A stretch of 64,000 nucleotides of DNA, taken from positions 43,948,027 through 44,012,026 of the forward strand of contig NC_079491.1 of assembly GCF_020520425.1 (NCBI RefSeq). The letters run 5' to 3'. How positions within the stretch are numbered: the first letter of the stretch is position 1; each line of letters opens with the position of its first letter. This document shows, one piece after another, positions 1 through 10,337 of the stretch. The stretch comes from Spinacia oleracea (Eukaryota > Streptophyta > Magnoliopsida > Caryophyllales > Amaranthaceae). Under the pieces are notes generated by a model. It saw nothing but the letters and a program-made list of their open reading frames with translations, ran no database searches and had not been told where the DNA came from. Position numbers and translations under genes: made by a program.

Positions 1-951
1 GGGCGCTGAAAATACCTGGTACGTGTTTTTTCCTAATTCCTCGTGGATTAGAGTTCTGCAATTCTATCTTTCCACGAACTCTTTCCTATAAATAGACCCT
101 TAAGTTCGACGTGAAAAGAACACAACACACAATTATATTCTGAGTATTGACTCTAAACCCCTAAGCCTAAGCCTCACGCTGCAAAACTGATCACGCGTTT
201 TGTCACAATCGATCCATAAATCGAACAGAACGTATCCCGTCCCATAGTTTGAGATTCGTTAAATAAAAGGAGAAATAGAAAAGTCAAAGTGGTTAGTTTT
301 CTGAGAACCGTGACGCACCTCTCAAGGGTGCGTCGTAATGTGTGCCTTTTCCATGGTTTAATTGCTTTCCTCGCCCTTTTATGAACTGTTAAACTAACTA
401 AAATCTGATTGTTCGATCACGCTTAATAAATATGATATTTTTTGGAAAATGGATTATCATGCTAGGTCCCTTAAAACAATCTAAATCAGATAATCGCGCT
501 CGATCTAGTACTATATGTTGCATATTATTAAAATCAACTCAGATTAGTTTAATAGTTAACGCATGTCCCTTCAATTATTTATGCTGAGCTAGTAAGGATA
601 TCCTGCCTCTGGAGTTATCGAAGAGCGAGTACTCCTCTCGGTAGTTACAGTCCCCCGAACCCTCAATCTCTACCCTGCGGGTGTACGTTGAGTGATCCCC
701 ACCATCAGGGATCACAAGGGAACCTACGGCCGTCGTGGTCAAATATAATTGCACTCCCTTTATGTCACGATAACCGGATTTTGTCAGTTTTTCTCATTGT
801 CGTTAAAAACTGAATGGCGACTCCTATATTACTAGTCAATTGGTTGTAAACTCACAGGAAATCCAATTACACTTGATTTGACAAAAAGAAGCGTCACACC
901 CACGAGGGTCGAGGTCACGCATTAGCCTCGTGCTTTTTGGACCCCCTCACA
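1..951 (+). repeat. 5' LTR of Ogre/Tat copy 1 (3' two-thirds)
   Basis: This matches 9386-10336 nearly base for base, with roughly fifteen scattered differences by eye. It ends CTCACA at 951, directly before a TGG-type primer binding site. The few differences suggest a fairly recent insertion. Confidence 0.9.
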
Positions 952-970
952 GTGGCGACTCCGCTGGGGG
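952..970 (+). promoter_or_regulatory. Primer binding site, Ogre/Tat copy 1
   Basis: TGGCGACTCCGCTGGGG starts two bases after the LTR end. TGG is complementary to a tRNA 3' CCA end. Ogre-type elements typically use a tRNA-Arg-like site; that tRNA identity is from memory and not proven here. Confidence 0.75.
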
Positions 971-2183
971 TAGTGAAGGAAATACTCGTGCTTGTAGGTA
1001 ATCAAAATAGCCGAAGGGTGAAATGATCCTACCCCGCGTTTATTTCCCAATCAAGTTGGGACGACCTGAAAATCAGCATATTAATGTGAACGGACAGAAC
1101 CGCATAACGAATCTTGGCTCCCTTGGTGTTTCATCTTGGGAGTTGGGACTAAGGATACCCATCGCCAACCAGGGGGTGCATACGCTTTGAATGTTGTCCA
1201 CTCGGCACTTTCGCTAGTAGTACACCCGTCCCAAACCCAATCGCTCGCTCATTAGGTCCCTCTCGCCTGCATGCCCCCTTGGCTTGCACTTGCGGGTTGG
1301 CCTCTTGAGCGAAATTCGTCTGCTGAAGACACTACCTCGACCGGGGCATGTGTTGGATCTACGATAGAAGCGGTACCAAGCCAGACGCAAATAACTACCC
1401 ATAGAAGCCTATCATAAACTACATGACATGTTATTATTGCCTCATGATGGAATGTTAGTTATGTGTAGCGAAATATATGATTATGTGTGACAAACTATCC
1501 TAGAAAAACCAACGACCTTAAAAATTTCCCAAACATTCATAAACCAATTTGCCAAAGAGTTATACCGAAATACGTGTTCCGCAACCCCGAACGATCGCCA
1601 CAAAAATAAGCGACGCTCGGGATGGCCTGTAACGAATCCCACAAACGCTGCACAACGCGTAAGGACGTTACTAGGCAAGCACGCTAAATCGAAGTCGCAT
1701 AAACAAAGTAGACGCAAACAGAAAACGAGAACCAGCCAGGGACGCATTTTCAACGCCCCTGGCTGGGCGCCAGAATTTCTCACGCCCTTCGCTGGGCGCT
1801 AAAGTTGCTGCTTGGCCTTCTGGTCAGGCGCAGCAGCCTCGGTGTCCGCGCAAAAGGAAAATACGTAGCAAAAAAAAACCGTTCGTAAAAAGAATTGCTA
1901 CGAGGGCGTAAGAAAAGCACTCGATTCTAAAAGCGACTCAAAAAAAATGAATAACTCTTTGCGTCGTTGTTAGGCCTCCTACGACGACAATGTTCGGCAC
2001 CAAAACCGAACATGCTAATAATTATGAATGTCACACGGGCAAGTGTTTCGAAAATCCAAAGAATGACCAAAGAAAGAACTAAAAAGTGTACCAATAAAAG
2101 AAAGAGTGAAAAACCAATAGAGAGAGTCGAAGTCTAGACTAAGTAATACTTGAAACTTTGGGGCCTAAACTTTAGCTTATCTT
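971..2183 (+). other. Non-coding leader of Ogre/Tat copy 1
   Basis: About 1.2 kb between primer site and gag without a credible gene. It contains a pair of GC-rich palindromes at about 1748-1800 of the type repeated throughout the element. The same leader is found at 51929-53170 in copy 2. Confidence 0.7.
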
Positions 2184-3512
2184 ATGCATAGGACTGGTCC
2201 TGCCACTTGGTGCCGATCGCGAAATCAAAGGTTAGTACGTCTCGAAGATATATCGCCAACACCAGGTTTAGTGACTCCAAGCTCCGTCCGTCATTCCCCA
2301 TTTCAAGAACCTCCGCTCCCCCAAACTCGATTCGCACCCTCAAACATGTCTATAGAAGAGCTACAAAACCAAATAACCCAAATGACCCTGCTCGTGAACC
2401 AACTAAAAATGGAAAACGAATCCTTAGCGGCTGCGCAAGCCAAACATTTTGCATTACTGGTCATTTGGCCTCCTGAAACCGAATTAGCCCAAAAATTCAT
2501 TGACAATCTAGACCCAACTTACAAACAACATCTTAGATACTTGAGCCTTGATACCTTCAAGAGAATTTATGATATGGGAATAAAGATCGAGGATGACCCC
2601 ACAAAAATAGTACAAAGTAAACCTGCATACAAGAGTAGCACCTACCGCAGGGGACCCATGCCCCAAGCCCAAAAGGTCCATGCTGTAACCCGAAGGAGCC
2701 CGGGAAGGTGGACCCGAAGTCGAAATTTTGCCCCACTCGGGTCGACTCTAGTACAAGCTTTCCAAAGACTAACCAATCAGGGAAAACTAAGGCCCATAGG
2801 CCCCACACCCGACCCTCCAGTCAAAAATAAGTACTGGGTCGAGGGCGCTCGCTGCGAGTTCCATCAAGGGAATGGGCATGATACTGAAAACTGCTGGAAT
2901 CTAAAAAACACAATCCAGGATATGATAGAGGATGAAATAACACCTCTCCCCAACGTTGGCAAACCCAACAACAACAAGAGCCCACTCGACTCTTGTCACA
3001 TCTCTCTCGACCTACCAGAAAATGAGAACTTCGACCCTACGGTGTACATTACACCTCAAGGTGCACCACTCGCTGTGGTCCCTATGGATCAAATCGAGAG
3101 AGAAGTGTGCAGTGTGTGGGATGATAATGCTGAAGATGTCTACCTGTCTCAAGTATCGGGCCAGGACCTCTTTACCGAGACTTGGCCCAGATCTGAAATT
3201 TCCCATGATTGTCATACTTTGGATGAGGCACCTCACCTCACCAAGACTAAAACAGCTGAAATATTGGACAGCTAGGCTTTATGGACATTGTTTAACGAAT
3301 CGAGGCCTATGGAGGACGAGACTGTGATGACTACCCTAGCTTTACAAGATGAAGGTTTCGATCCAACCCGGTTAATCGCTCCTGCATCAACACTGGGAGA
3401 GATCGAGAACGGATGGGTGAAGACATATCAGTGGGTCAATGAAAAAGGAATGGAATTCAAGATGAGTACCCGTGAAGGACCAAAGTTTTACGAGACTAAA
3501 TCCAAGGCTTGA
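2184..3512 (+). pseudogene. Internally deleted gag of Ogre/Tat copy 1
   Basis: Encodes an Ogre/Tat-type Gag with the N-terminal part, the stretch starting PPETELAQKFIDNLDP, and a knuckle-like CxxH...H...C cluster (CEFHQGNGHDTENC). Compared with copy 2 (53177-54745), about 135 residues of the central retrotransposon-gag domain are missing after LAAAQAK, near 2440-2465. A second deletion near 3190 joins the end of gag directly to sequence that lies after the protease in copy 2, so the whole protease is gone. An in-frame TAG at 3273-3275 stands where copy 2 has a Gln codon, and the frame then continues to 3512. The protein cannot form a normal capsid. Its transcript might still carry packaging signals, which is inference. 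Confidence 0.85.
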
Positions 3513-4787
3513 GCCACCTAGAGCACCTTGATAAAAAGCGCCTAGTAGTTCTTTAGATTGGTAGAAAAATAATGAAGACTTTAGATGGTCCTAAGACCCC
3601 TTAGAATATAGGTCAAGTTTATTTCAGTGTGTTTTACTTACTTTCCAAAGGCGTAATATTCCTCCTAAAAAACTTTATTTCTAACACTAAAAAAGCACCA
3701 AACGTACTTGCAAAGAGGCGGCCCACTCTAGGCCCAATAAAACAAGGCCCACTCGGCCTTGAATCGTGACATCGAAATTCATCAAACCCCAAAAGAGAAC
3801 CACATTATCATATTACCAAAACATGAGGGTCTAACCCACGCAACCCAAAGCAATAAAAAAGAAATCAAATTCAAACAATACAAAGTTTGCTCAAGAAAAA
3901 AAACTCATAAAAAATAGACACCGCCCCCCGCATCAACACGCACCTCAGCCCATCCAAAAGCCTATACAAGAATCTTCATATCTTCCACACACTAACCCCA
4001 TTCTCAAAACTGTTTCGAGTCACGAATAGAAAAAAAATAATCCGGACAAAAATGCATCTCACGCTAACAGTAAAAAAAGTCTCTGAAGTAGCCTCAAAAT
4101 TGATTTTAAATATGAGTAAAAATCAAAGCACTAAAAAAAAAATGCAAGAACACGTGAAGCAAAGCGTCAAAATTGACCGCCCGAATCATTTTCAGCGCCC
4201 AGGGCTGGGCGCCGAAATCTTTGACTCCCCAGCCTGGGCGTTGAAACTCTCTGCCTGCCTAATTTTTAGAAGTGCTCGTCATTTTATCCGCACATAACGG
4301 AAAAATAACGAACACTTGGGGGGTACAACACGTATCCAAACAAGCTTACCAAAAAATATAGCCATACAAAAAAGTCAAATTTCGTTATTACATAAATACT
4401 TACGGCAAAAAACGGTAGACGAGGCGAAAATAATGATAATACTTCACTCATTTGACTGATTAAGTAATATGCTACCACCTCAGGGCATATCTATTAAAAT
4501 CCGGCATCCTAGAACTTATTCTAGCTAGAACTACGCGCGACCTGATTCCGACAAGATACGTAGGCAATCCTTACCAAGGATTCGGTCCAATAAAAAAAAA
4601 ATATATATAAATTGTGCAAAAAGTGTTAGACATATAAAAATATAAAAAAAAGAGGGAGAAACAAAAAATGAAAAATAGAATACGCCATTATTAAAAAATA
4701 ATAAGAAGGAAAACAAAGTGCCAAGAAATAAAAAAACAAACACAACTGAAATAAATAAAGGGCACCTACACCCTAGCAAGAACTACA
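3513..4787. other. Non-coding spacer between gag remnant and antisense gene
   Basis: AT-rich with long A runs. It contains a paired GC palindrome at about 4190-4255. No supported gene on either strand. The same spacer occurs at about 56091-57375 in copy 2. Confidence 0.65.
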
Positions 4788-6601
4788 CTACTCTAGTTCT
4801 TCCGGATCATCAAATAAAGTCTTGTAGAGGGCAATGTTCGCAGGATCCACCCCCACAGTCTTCTGCGCTGCCCCAATATCAATCTCCATAAGAACCGGCT
4901 CCTGGACACTAACTTCCAAAGATGCCAGGGCTTCAGAAACATTCTCAGTTATAGCCCGCTCAGCCTCAAGGGCACAGACAATGGTGGGAGAAGGATTATT
5001 ATCATCAACTAGACTAGTCACTGTTTCTACAGGCGGCTGAGCCTTCCTAACCCATACGTTGTTCCGGCGACGATCTCCGCGAGAGCTTGCATTTCTTTTA
5101 ACAACAGCAGGCCCCTTCATGTTAGGCATCTTTTTAGGCCTGAAACTGGAACGGGGAGGAACTTCCTTTCGCTTTCGATCAGGACGAGCTTTCACAGTCT
5201 TAATACCATGGGTACGAGGTTTGGCAGAATCAGGACCCTCATACTTAACAAGAATACGAGGTATCAAAAGCTCAGCCGGCTCCCCATTTCGAGCCTCGGT
5301 CCTCACAGCTTTATCATCGGAGCTCATCCACAACTTGTAGTTTTCAGAAAGACCCACAAAGCCATTTGTAGCTACGACCCAACGCGGGAGACCATCATAA
5401 TACTTAGCCCACGCTAGAACCCGTGCTTGTGAAAAGGCCGCTACCTTAAGTGGTACCGTATCAGAAAAGGGGATAGTCTGCCTTAAACCGTATTGACGCA
5501 TGACTCGGTAAGGGAAAATATAAATGGGCAGAGATAGCCCCAACAAAGAAACATAAACCGATACATCAGAACCCCCCGTCATAGTAGTCAAACCCCACCA
5601 TGGTACCACCCACTTAATAGAACAAATGCCGTAAGTAAAAAAGGAGGCCCATTCGGCCTCGTCCTGGCCTTGGTGCAAGTATTTTCGGTTACCCAAGGCT
5701 ATAGGGCGATAATGTTTAGGATCGGCAGGAGCTTCCAAGAGTCTAAGCCGTTCCACGAGCCAAATCTGCAAAAAACGGGTACGCTCAAAAAATAATAATA
5801 AAAAGAAAACGGTTCCTGGGGCGCAGTTTCAACGCCCAGGACCAGGCGCCGAAAATTCCAGCGCCCAGCCTTGGGCGCTGAAACTCAGCCCCAAGGCGGG
5901 ACGAATAAAAAATGTGTATGCAAAAAATGTGTACGTGCGCAAGAAAAAAAATCGATTACCTGCAGTAATAGGGGGCTTCCCATAAAATATTCAGATTTGG
6001 CATCCTTCTTCAGCTCATCCGCACTCAGCAAAGTCTCGGCAACAACCAACGACATAATAGAATAACAACTTTCCATCTGGCTAATCAAGGGGATCAACCT
6101 TATGTCACCGAACTCACCATTGTTATTCGACAGCAAATACTGATTCAACAAGCAAAATACAAGGGCTCGAATATTCAATTTTTGTTCGGTCATATTCTGA
6201 CTAGGCCTAAAGTGATATTTTACAAGTTTTGCCAAATTAACCTCATCACCTACAACAACTTCAGCAAGCATATTAGCATCTAGTCCTAGGAAAGCCCCTA
6301 TGGTTGTTTTACTCTCTTCAATAGTGCCAGGAGTGGCAGGGGTAGCATTAGTAGGATAACCAAGGATCGCAGCAAATTCATCTAGCAAAGGACATATTTC
6401 GTTGCCCCGAAAGACAAAAACATGATGATCGGAATCCCAAAAGCTTAGGGCTGCGTGCAGAAAATTATAGTCAATGTTAATTTGTTGTAAGCCTAAAAGT
6501 GCCTCTAAGTGGTATTCTTTCAACAAAGCCTTTTCTGTAGGATTAAGGGCCCGTAGCCAACGCCTAACAGCCCGTTGGAGTGAGAAAGTGGGAATCGACA
6601 T
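4788..6601 (-). CDS. Antisense plant-mobile-domain/DUF7745-like protein, two exons, intact
   Basis: Runs opposite to the element. Exon 1 is 6601-5960 (214 codons, starts MSIPTFSLQRAVRRWLRAL) and exon 2 is 5765-4788. Splicing at CTGCAG|GTAATC and TTTGCAG|ATTTGG keeps the frame and gives 539 residues. Residues 1-400 resemble the PMD/DUF7745 group of transposon-associated proteins (for example NPTEKALLKEYHLEALL). A strongly basic segment at about 405-455 (RPDRKRKEVPPRS) could bind nucleic acid or act as a nuclear signal, which is inference. A TATA box lies about 85 bp upstream. The copy at 57376-59177 is broken. Function is unknown: such domains are found in transposons and in some plant nuclear proteins. 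It could serve the element or be a captured host gene. Confidence 0.75.
5766..5959 (-). other. Intron of the antisense gene, carrying paired GC palindromes
   Basis: A 194-bp GT-AG intron, phase 0. Its centre (about 5815-5885) is the paired GGCGCC-type palindrome module found elsewhere in the element. The equivalent intron of copy 2 (58347-58535) has the same design. Confidence 0.7.
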
Positions 6602-6681
6602 GACAAAAGCAAGGAGTAATTAAAACACAGTAAAGAAAGAAGGAAATCGAGAGTGATGGAAAATAGGGACGTATCTAGCCC

Positions 6682-6692
6682 CTATATATAGC
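6682..6692 (-). promoter_or_regulatory. TATA box of the antisense gene
   Basis: On the minus strand this reads GCTATATATAGG, about 85 bp before the ATG at 6601. That leaves room for a TSS and a leader of about 50 nt. The same box at the same distance is kept in copy 2 (59260-59271). Confidence 0.6.
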
Positions 6693-7739
6693 TGAACGCA
6701 TCAAGTGACATCCTGATCCCATTCGGAAACGCGTTAAGAAATCCGAAAGTCAAAATTCGCCAGGAAATGGCTTTCAGCGCCCGAAGCTGGGCGCCGAAAT
6801 ATTTAACGCCCAGCCTTGGGCGCCGAAAATGCAGCCCAAGGCCCAAATTTCACAAAACGCGGAGCAGGAAAAGACTTAAAACCGTGTTGCTAGACACGAG
6901 GCCCTATGTACAATTAAGATCAAGCCCAAAAGCACCTTTAAGCTCCCAATTAGCAGAAATGAATGGTAAAACTTGGTCGAAACTTAGACTTGTCTCAAGA
7001 AACATATTGTACACTTTTCAAAACAAATATGAAATATCAAGGTCATTCTTCGAAACACCAAAAAACGTTGTTAAGTCGTTGGTTTCTCAAATAAAAAATG
7101 TTTGTCTGTCAAAGGATTAAATTGGGCCAAGCTAAACTGAATAATATTAAACTTTGTCGCCCGAAGACTGAATTTGCATCCCATGGCTTCGCCGAAGTAG
7201 CACACCACTATGAAAGGTCGCTCGCACATACGAGCTCGACCCCAAACATGATTAAAAGACGTTATGAAGTATGCGAAAAATGACCACCAAAGCCCGAGTG
7301 CTTGGGGGCTCGCGAAAATTATACTCCAACAGAGAGCGCGCAATCAAAATCACATTCCCGGGCTGTGCTATACGCCGCCCCATGTTTGGACGATCTCAAA
7401 AGAACAGGTTCGACCTCAGAAAAGGGTCGTCATTGACATTTATACATGGTCCTCTGATCAAAGACCAAGTAGTGGCAAAAATCGAGCCATAAAGACTAGC
7501 TCAAAACCACGAAAGCGGATGGTCGCAAGACAAAGGTCCGTCTGAACACGTTGTTAGCCCACGTTCAGGTTACAACTAAATTCGAGCATCCCTCGAAAGA
7601 ATTCGCTCTTGCAAGAATGAATAAAAAAGAAATTCTCAAAAGAAATCACAAAGAACGAAAGAAATAGGAACTTGCCCATCTTCAGTTGGCAAGATCGCGT
7701 CACAAACCACGCGAGTTCCCAAATCGAAAAAACGAATTC
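6693..7739. other. Non-coding 3' region of Ogre/Tat copy 1
   Basis: No supported gene. Contains a paired GC palindrome at about 6772-6835. The homologous stretch in copy 2 is about 59270-59950. Confidence 0.6.
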
Positions 7740-8155
7740 AGGGATGTCCACCCTTAGCGGACAGGGCTCGCCCACCTTCAGCGGGCGGGGTCTGCGTCAC
7801 TAGCCGCGCAGGTCCTTAGTTTTCTAAAAATGAAATTTTCAAAGTTCAAAATAAAACAGGCTCGCCATCTTTCGCCAGCAGGGTCTACGTCACAAGCCGC
7901 GTAGGTCCTTATTTTCAAATTTCAAAAACAAGATTCGTCCATTTTTTCGGACGGGGTGTCCACCCTTAGCAGACAGGTTCGCCATCTTTAGCCGGCGGGG
8001 TCTACGTCACAAGCCGCGTAGGTCCTTATTTTTAAATTTCAAAAACAAGATTCGTCCACTTTTTCGGACGGGCGTCCACCCTTAGCGGACAGGCTCGCCA
8101 TCTTTAGCCGGCGGGGTCTACGTCACAAGCCGCGTAGGTCCTTAGTCGCTGCAGC
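7740..8155 (+). repeat. Tandem array of about 110-bp units rich in small hairpins
   Basis: About four imperfect units. Each holds short stem-loops such as GTCC...GGAC, CGCC...GGCG and CTACG...CGTAG, separated by TTTCAAAAACAAGA-like spacers. Tandem arrays before the 3' LTR are a known trait of Tat/Ogre elements. Confidence 0.8.
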
Positions 8156-8166
8156 GATAACTTTTT

Positions 8167-8455
8167 CGGTTTTCCCTTTTTCCAAAAATTAAAGGATCGG
8201 TTTTCCCTTTTTCCAAAAATTAAAGGATCGGTTTTCCCTTTTTCCAAAAATTAAAGGATCGGTTTTCCCTTTTTCCAAATATTAAAGGATCGGTTTTCCC
8301 TTTTTCCAAAAATTAAAGGATCGGTTTTCCATTTTTCCAAAAATTAAAGGATCGGTTTTCCCTTTTTCCAAAAATTAAAGGATTGGTTTTCCGTTTTTCC
8401 AAAAAAGAACGATGTGATTGGTTTTCCGTTTTTTCCAAAAAAGAGCGATGTGCTG
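8167..8455 (+). repeat. 31-bp tandem array, about 8 units plus two longer variants
   Basis: Successive units begin CGGTTTTCCC and end TTAAAGGAT at an exact 31-bp spacing (8167, 8198, 8229, 8260 and on). The last two units are degenerate and longer (AAGAACGATGTGAT type). Near-identical units imply recent expansion. Confidence 0.9.
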
Positions 8456-8863
8456 AATTTTCCTTTGTTTTACGTCCCATAAAAACAAGGGGGTTTTCTC
8501 GTTTAACTAGCCTTGAAAATGAGAATCTTTAAAAACATTTTTACCTGGTGGTTGGGCTTGGCCAGGCCCAATTACACTTTATAGCTTTGATTTCGAAAAC
8601 ATCTGTAGCTACTCCAAATGACAAAGTGTGGGAGTTTCTACACTTCTTTAGATCCTTCCAATGACAAAGTGAGGAAGTTTCTATACTATCTGTTGACAAA
8701 TCCCAATGACACGTGAGGGATATGTCGACACTCCAAGTGATGACCCTTAAGTCAAATGTTTTCACTCGGGGGCTCGTGAGACCCTCACAAAAACAGGTCA
8801 CCATGTCTTGTATGGCGCACTCCGTCTAGTACTTTGACCATCGTCTTATTCCAAGACTCAGTC

Positions 8864-8873
8864 AAAGTGGGGG
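8864..8873 (+). promoter_or_regulatory. Polypurine tract, Ogre/Tat copy 1
   Basis: AAAGTGGGGG lies a few bases before the 3' LTR start, the usual site of plus-strand priming. Confidence 0.6.
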
Positions 8874-8878
8874 CTAAC

Positions 8879-10336
8879 TGTAGACACCTACTTTTGTCCC
8901 CATTCCCGAAAGGGAAGGTTCGATGATGAAAACGTAAATCTCCACTTGACAACGCATCTCCTATAAAATAACGAATCTCATTACCCCTTTTCATTTCACC
9001 CGAAACCTGCTATTTATGGAAACCTGCTAAAAATAGTAACTGCCGTAATGGGTAGTTGTTAAAAGTGGCAAGTCATAAAAGATAGAAACCTTTCAGAATT
9101 AGGTGTTGCACTCCAACATAAATCCTAAATGAGATAGAAATTGCGAGAGAATCCTATTCCTAATATGATTCGAAAGTAAGAGTCACGTATTAATTAAAAT
9201 CCTAACGAGCCTAGAGTTCGTAACGGGCCCAGACGCATCCCGTCACAAGGTTAATACGCACTAAAGGACTCAATTAAATCTCAAATACTCCGGATTCTAG
9301 GAATCCGAATCTGACTAAGAAAAACAGCCCAGACCCTATTTTCAACGCCTGGCTCTAGGCGCCAAAATCTTCGGCGCCCAGGCCTGGGCGCTGAAAATAC
9401 CTGGTACGTGTTTTTTCCTAATTCCTCGTGGATTAGAGTTCTGCAATTCTATCTTTCCACGAACTCTTTCCTATAAATAGACCCTTAAGTTCGACGTGAA
9501 AAGAACACAACACACAATTATATTCTGAGTATTGACTCTAAACCCCTAAGCCTAAGCCTCACGCTGCAAAACTGATCACGCGTTCTGTCGCAATCGATCC
9601 ATAAATCGAACAGAACGTATCCCGTCCCATAGTTTGGGATTCGTTAAATAAAAGGAGACATAGCAAAGTCAAAGTGGTTAGTTTTCTGAGAACCGTGACG
9701 CACCTCTCAAGGGTGCGTCGTAATGTTTCCCTTTTCCATGGTTTAATTGCTTTCCTCGCCCTTTTATGAACTGTTAAACTAACTAAAATCTGATTGTTCG
9801 ATCACGCTTAATAAATATGATTTTTTTTGGAAAATGGATTATCATGCTAGGTCCCTTAAAACAATCTAAATCAGATAATCGCGCTCGATCTAGTACTATA
9901 TGTTGCATATTATTAAAATTAACTCAGATTAGTTTAATAGTTAACGCATGTCCCTTCAATTATTTATGCTGAGCTAGTAAGGATATCCTGCCTCTGGAGT
10001 TATCGAAGAGCGAGTACTCCTCTCGGTAGTTACAGTCCCCCGAACCCTCATTCTCTACCCTGCGGGTGTACGTTGAGCGATCCCCACCACCAGGGATCAC
10101 AAGGGAACCTACAGCCGTCGTGGTCAAACATAATTGCACTCCCTTTATGTCACGATAACCGGGTTTTGTCAGTTTTTCTCATTGTCGTTAAAAACTGAAT
10201 GGCGACTCCTATATTACTAGTCAATTGGGTGTAAACTCACAGGAAATCCAATTACACTTGATTTGACAAAAAGAAGCGTCACACCCACGAGGGACGAGGT
10301 CACGCATTAGCCTCGTGCTTTTTCGACCCCCTCACA
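8879..10336 (+). repeat. 3' LTR of Ogre/Tat copy 1
   Basis: 1458 bp, starting TGTAGACACC and ending CTCACA. It aligns with 1-951 and with the 5' LTR of copy 2 (50446-51909). It contains a paired GC palindrome at about 9340-9395. CTATAAATAG at about 9472 is a candidate TATA box for the LTR promoter. Confidence 0.92.
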
Positions 10337-10337
10337 T

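Larger units (their letters stand above)
1..10336 (+). mobile_element. Ogre/Tat-type Ty3/gypsy LTR element, copy 1 (5' end outside window)
   Basis: The sequence from base 1 recurs at 9386 with a few percent of differences, so the window opens inside the 5' LTR. The internal part holds a shortened Ogre-type gag, an antisense spliced gene and 3' tandem arrays. No reverse transcriptase, RNase H or integrase is visible, so it would depend on a helper. It lies in the RNase H region of an Athila-type element: the 5 bases after its 3' LTR (TTATG, 10337-10341) continue the Athila reading frame, but the matching left flank is outside the window. Family assignment rests on Gag similarity and the primer site. 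Confidence 0.85.

Noticed and set aside
8541..8994. Small minus-strand ORFs before and into the 3' LTR
   Set aside because: No domain; they overlap the polypurine tract and LTR start.
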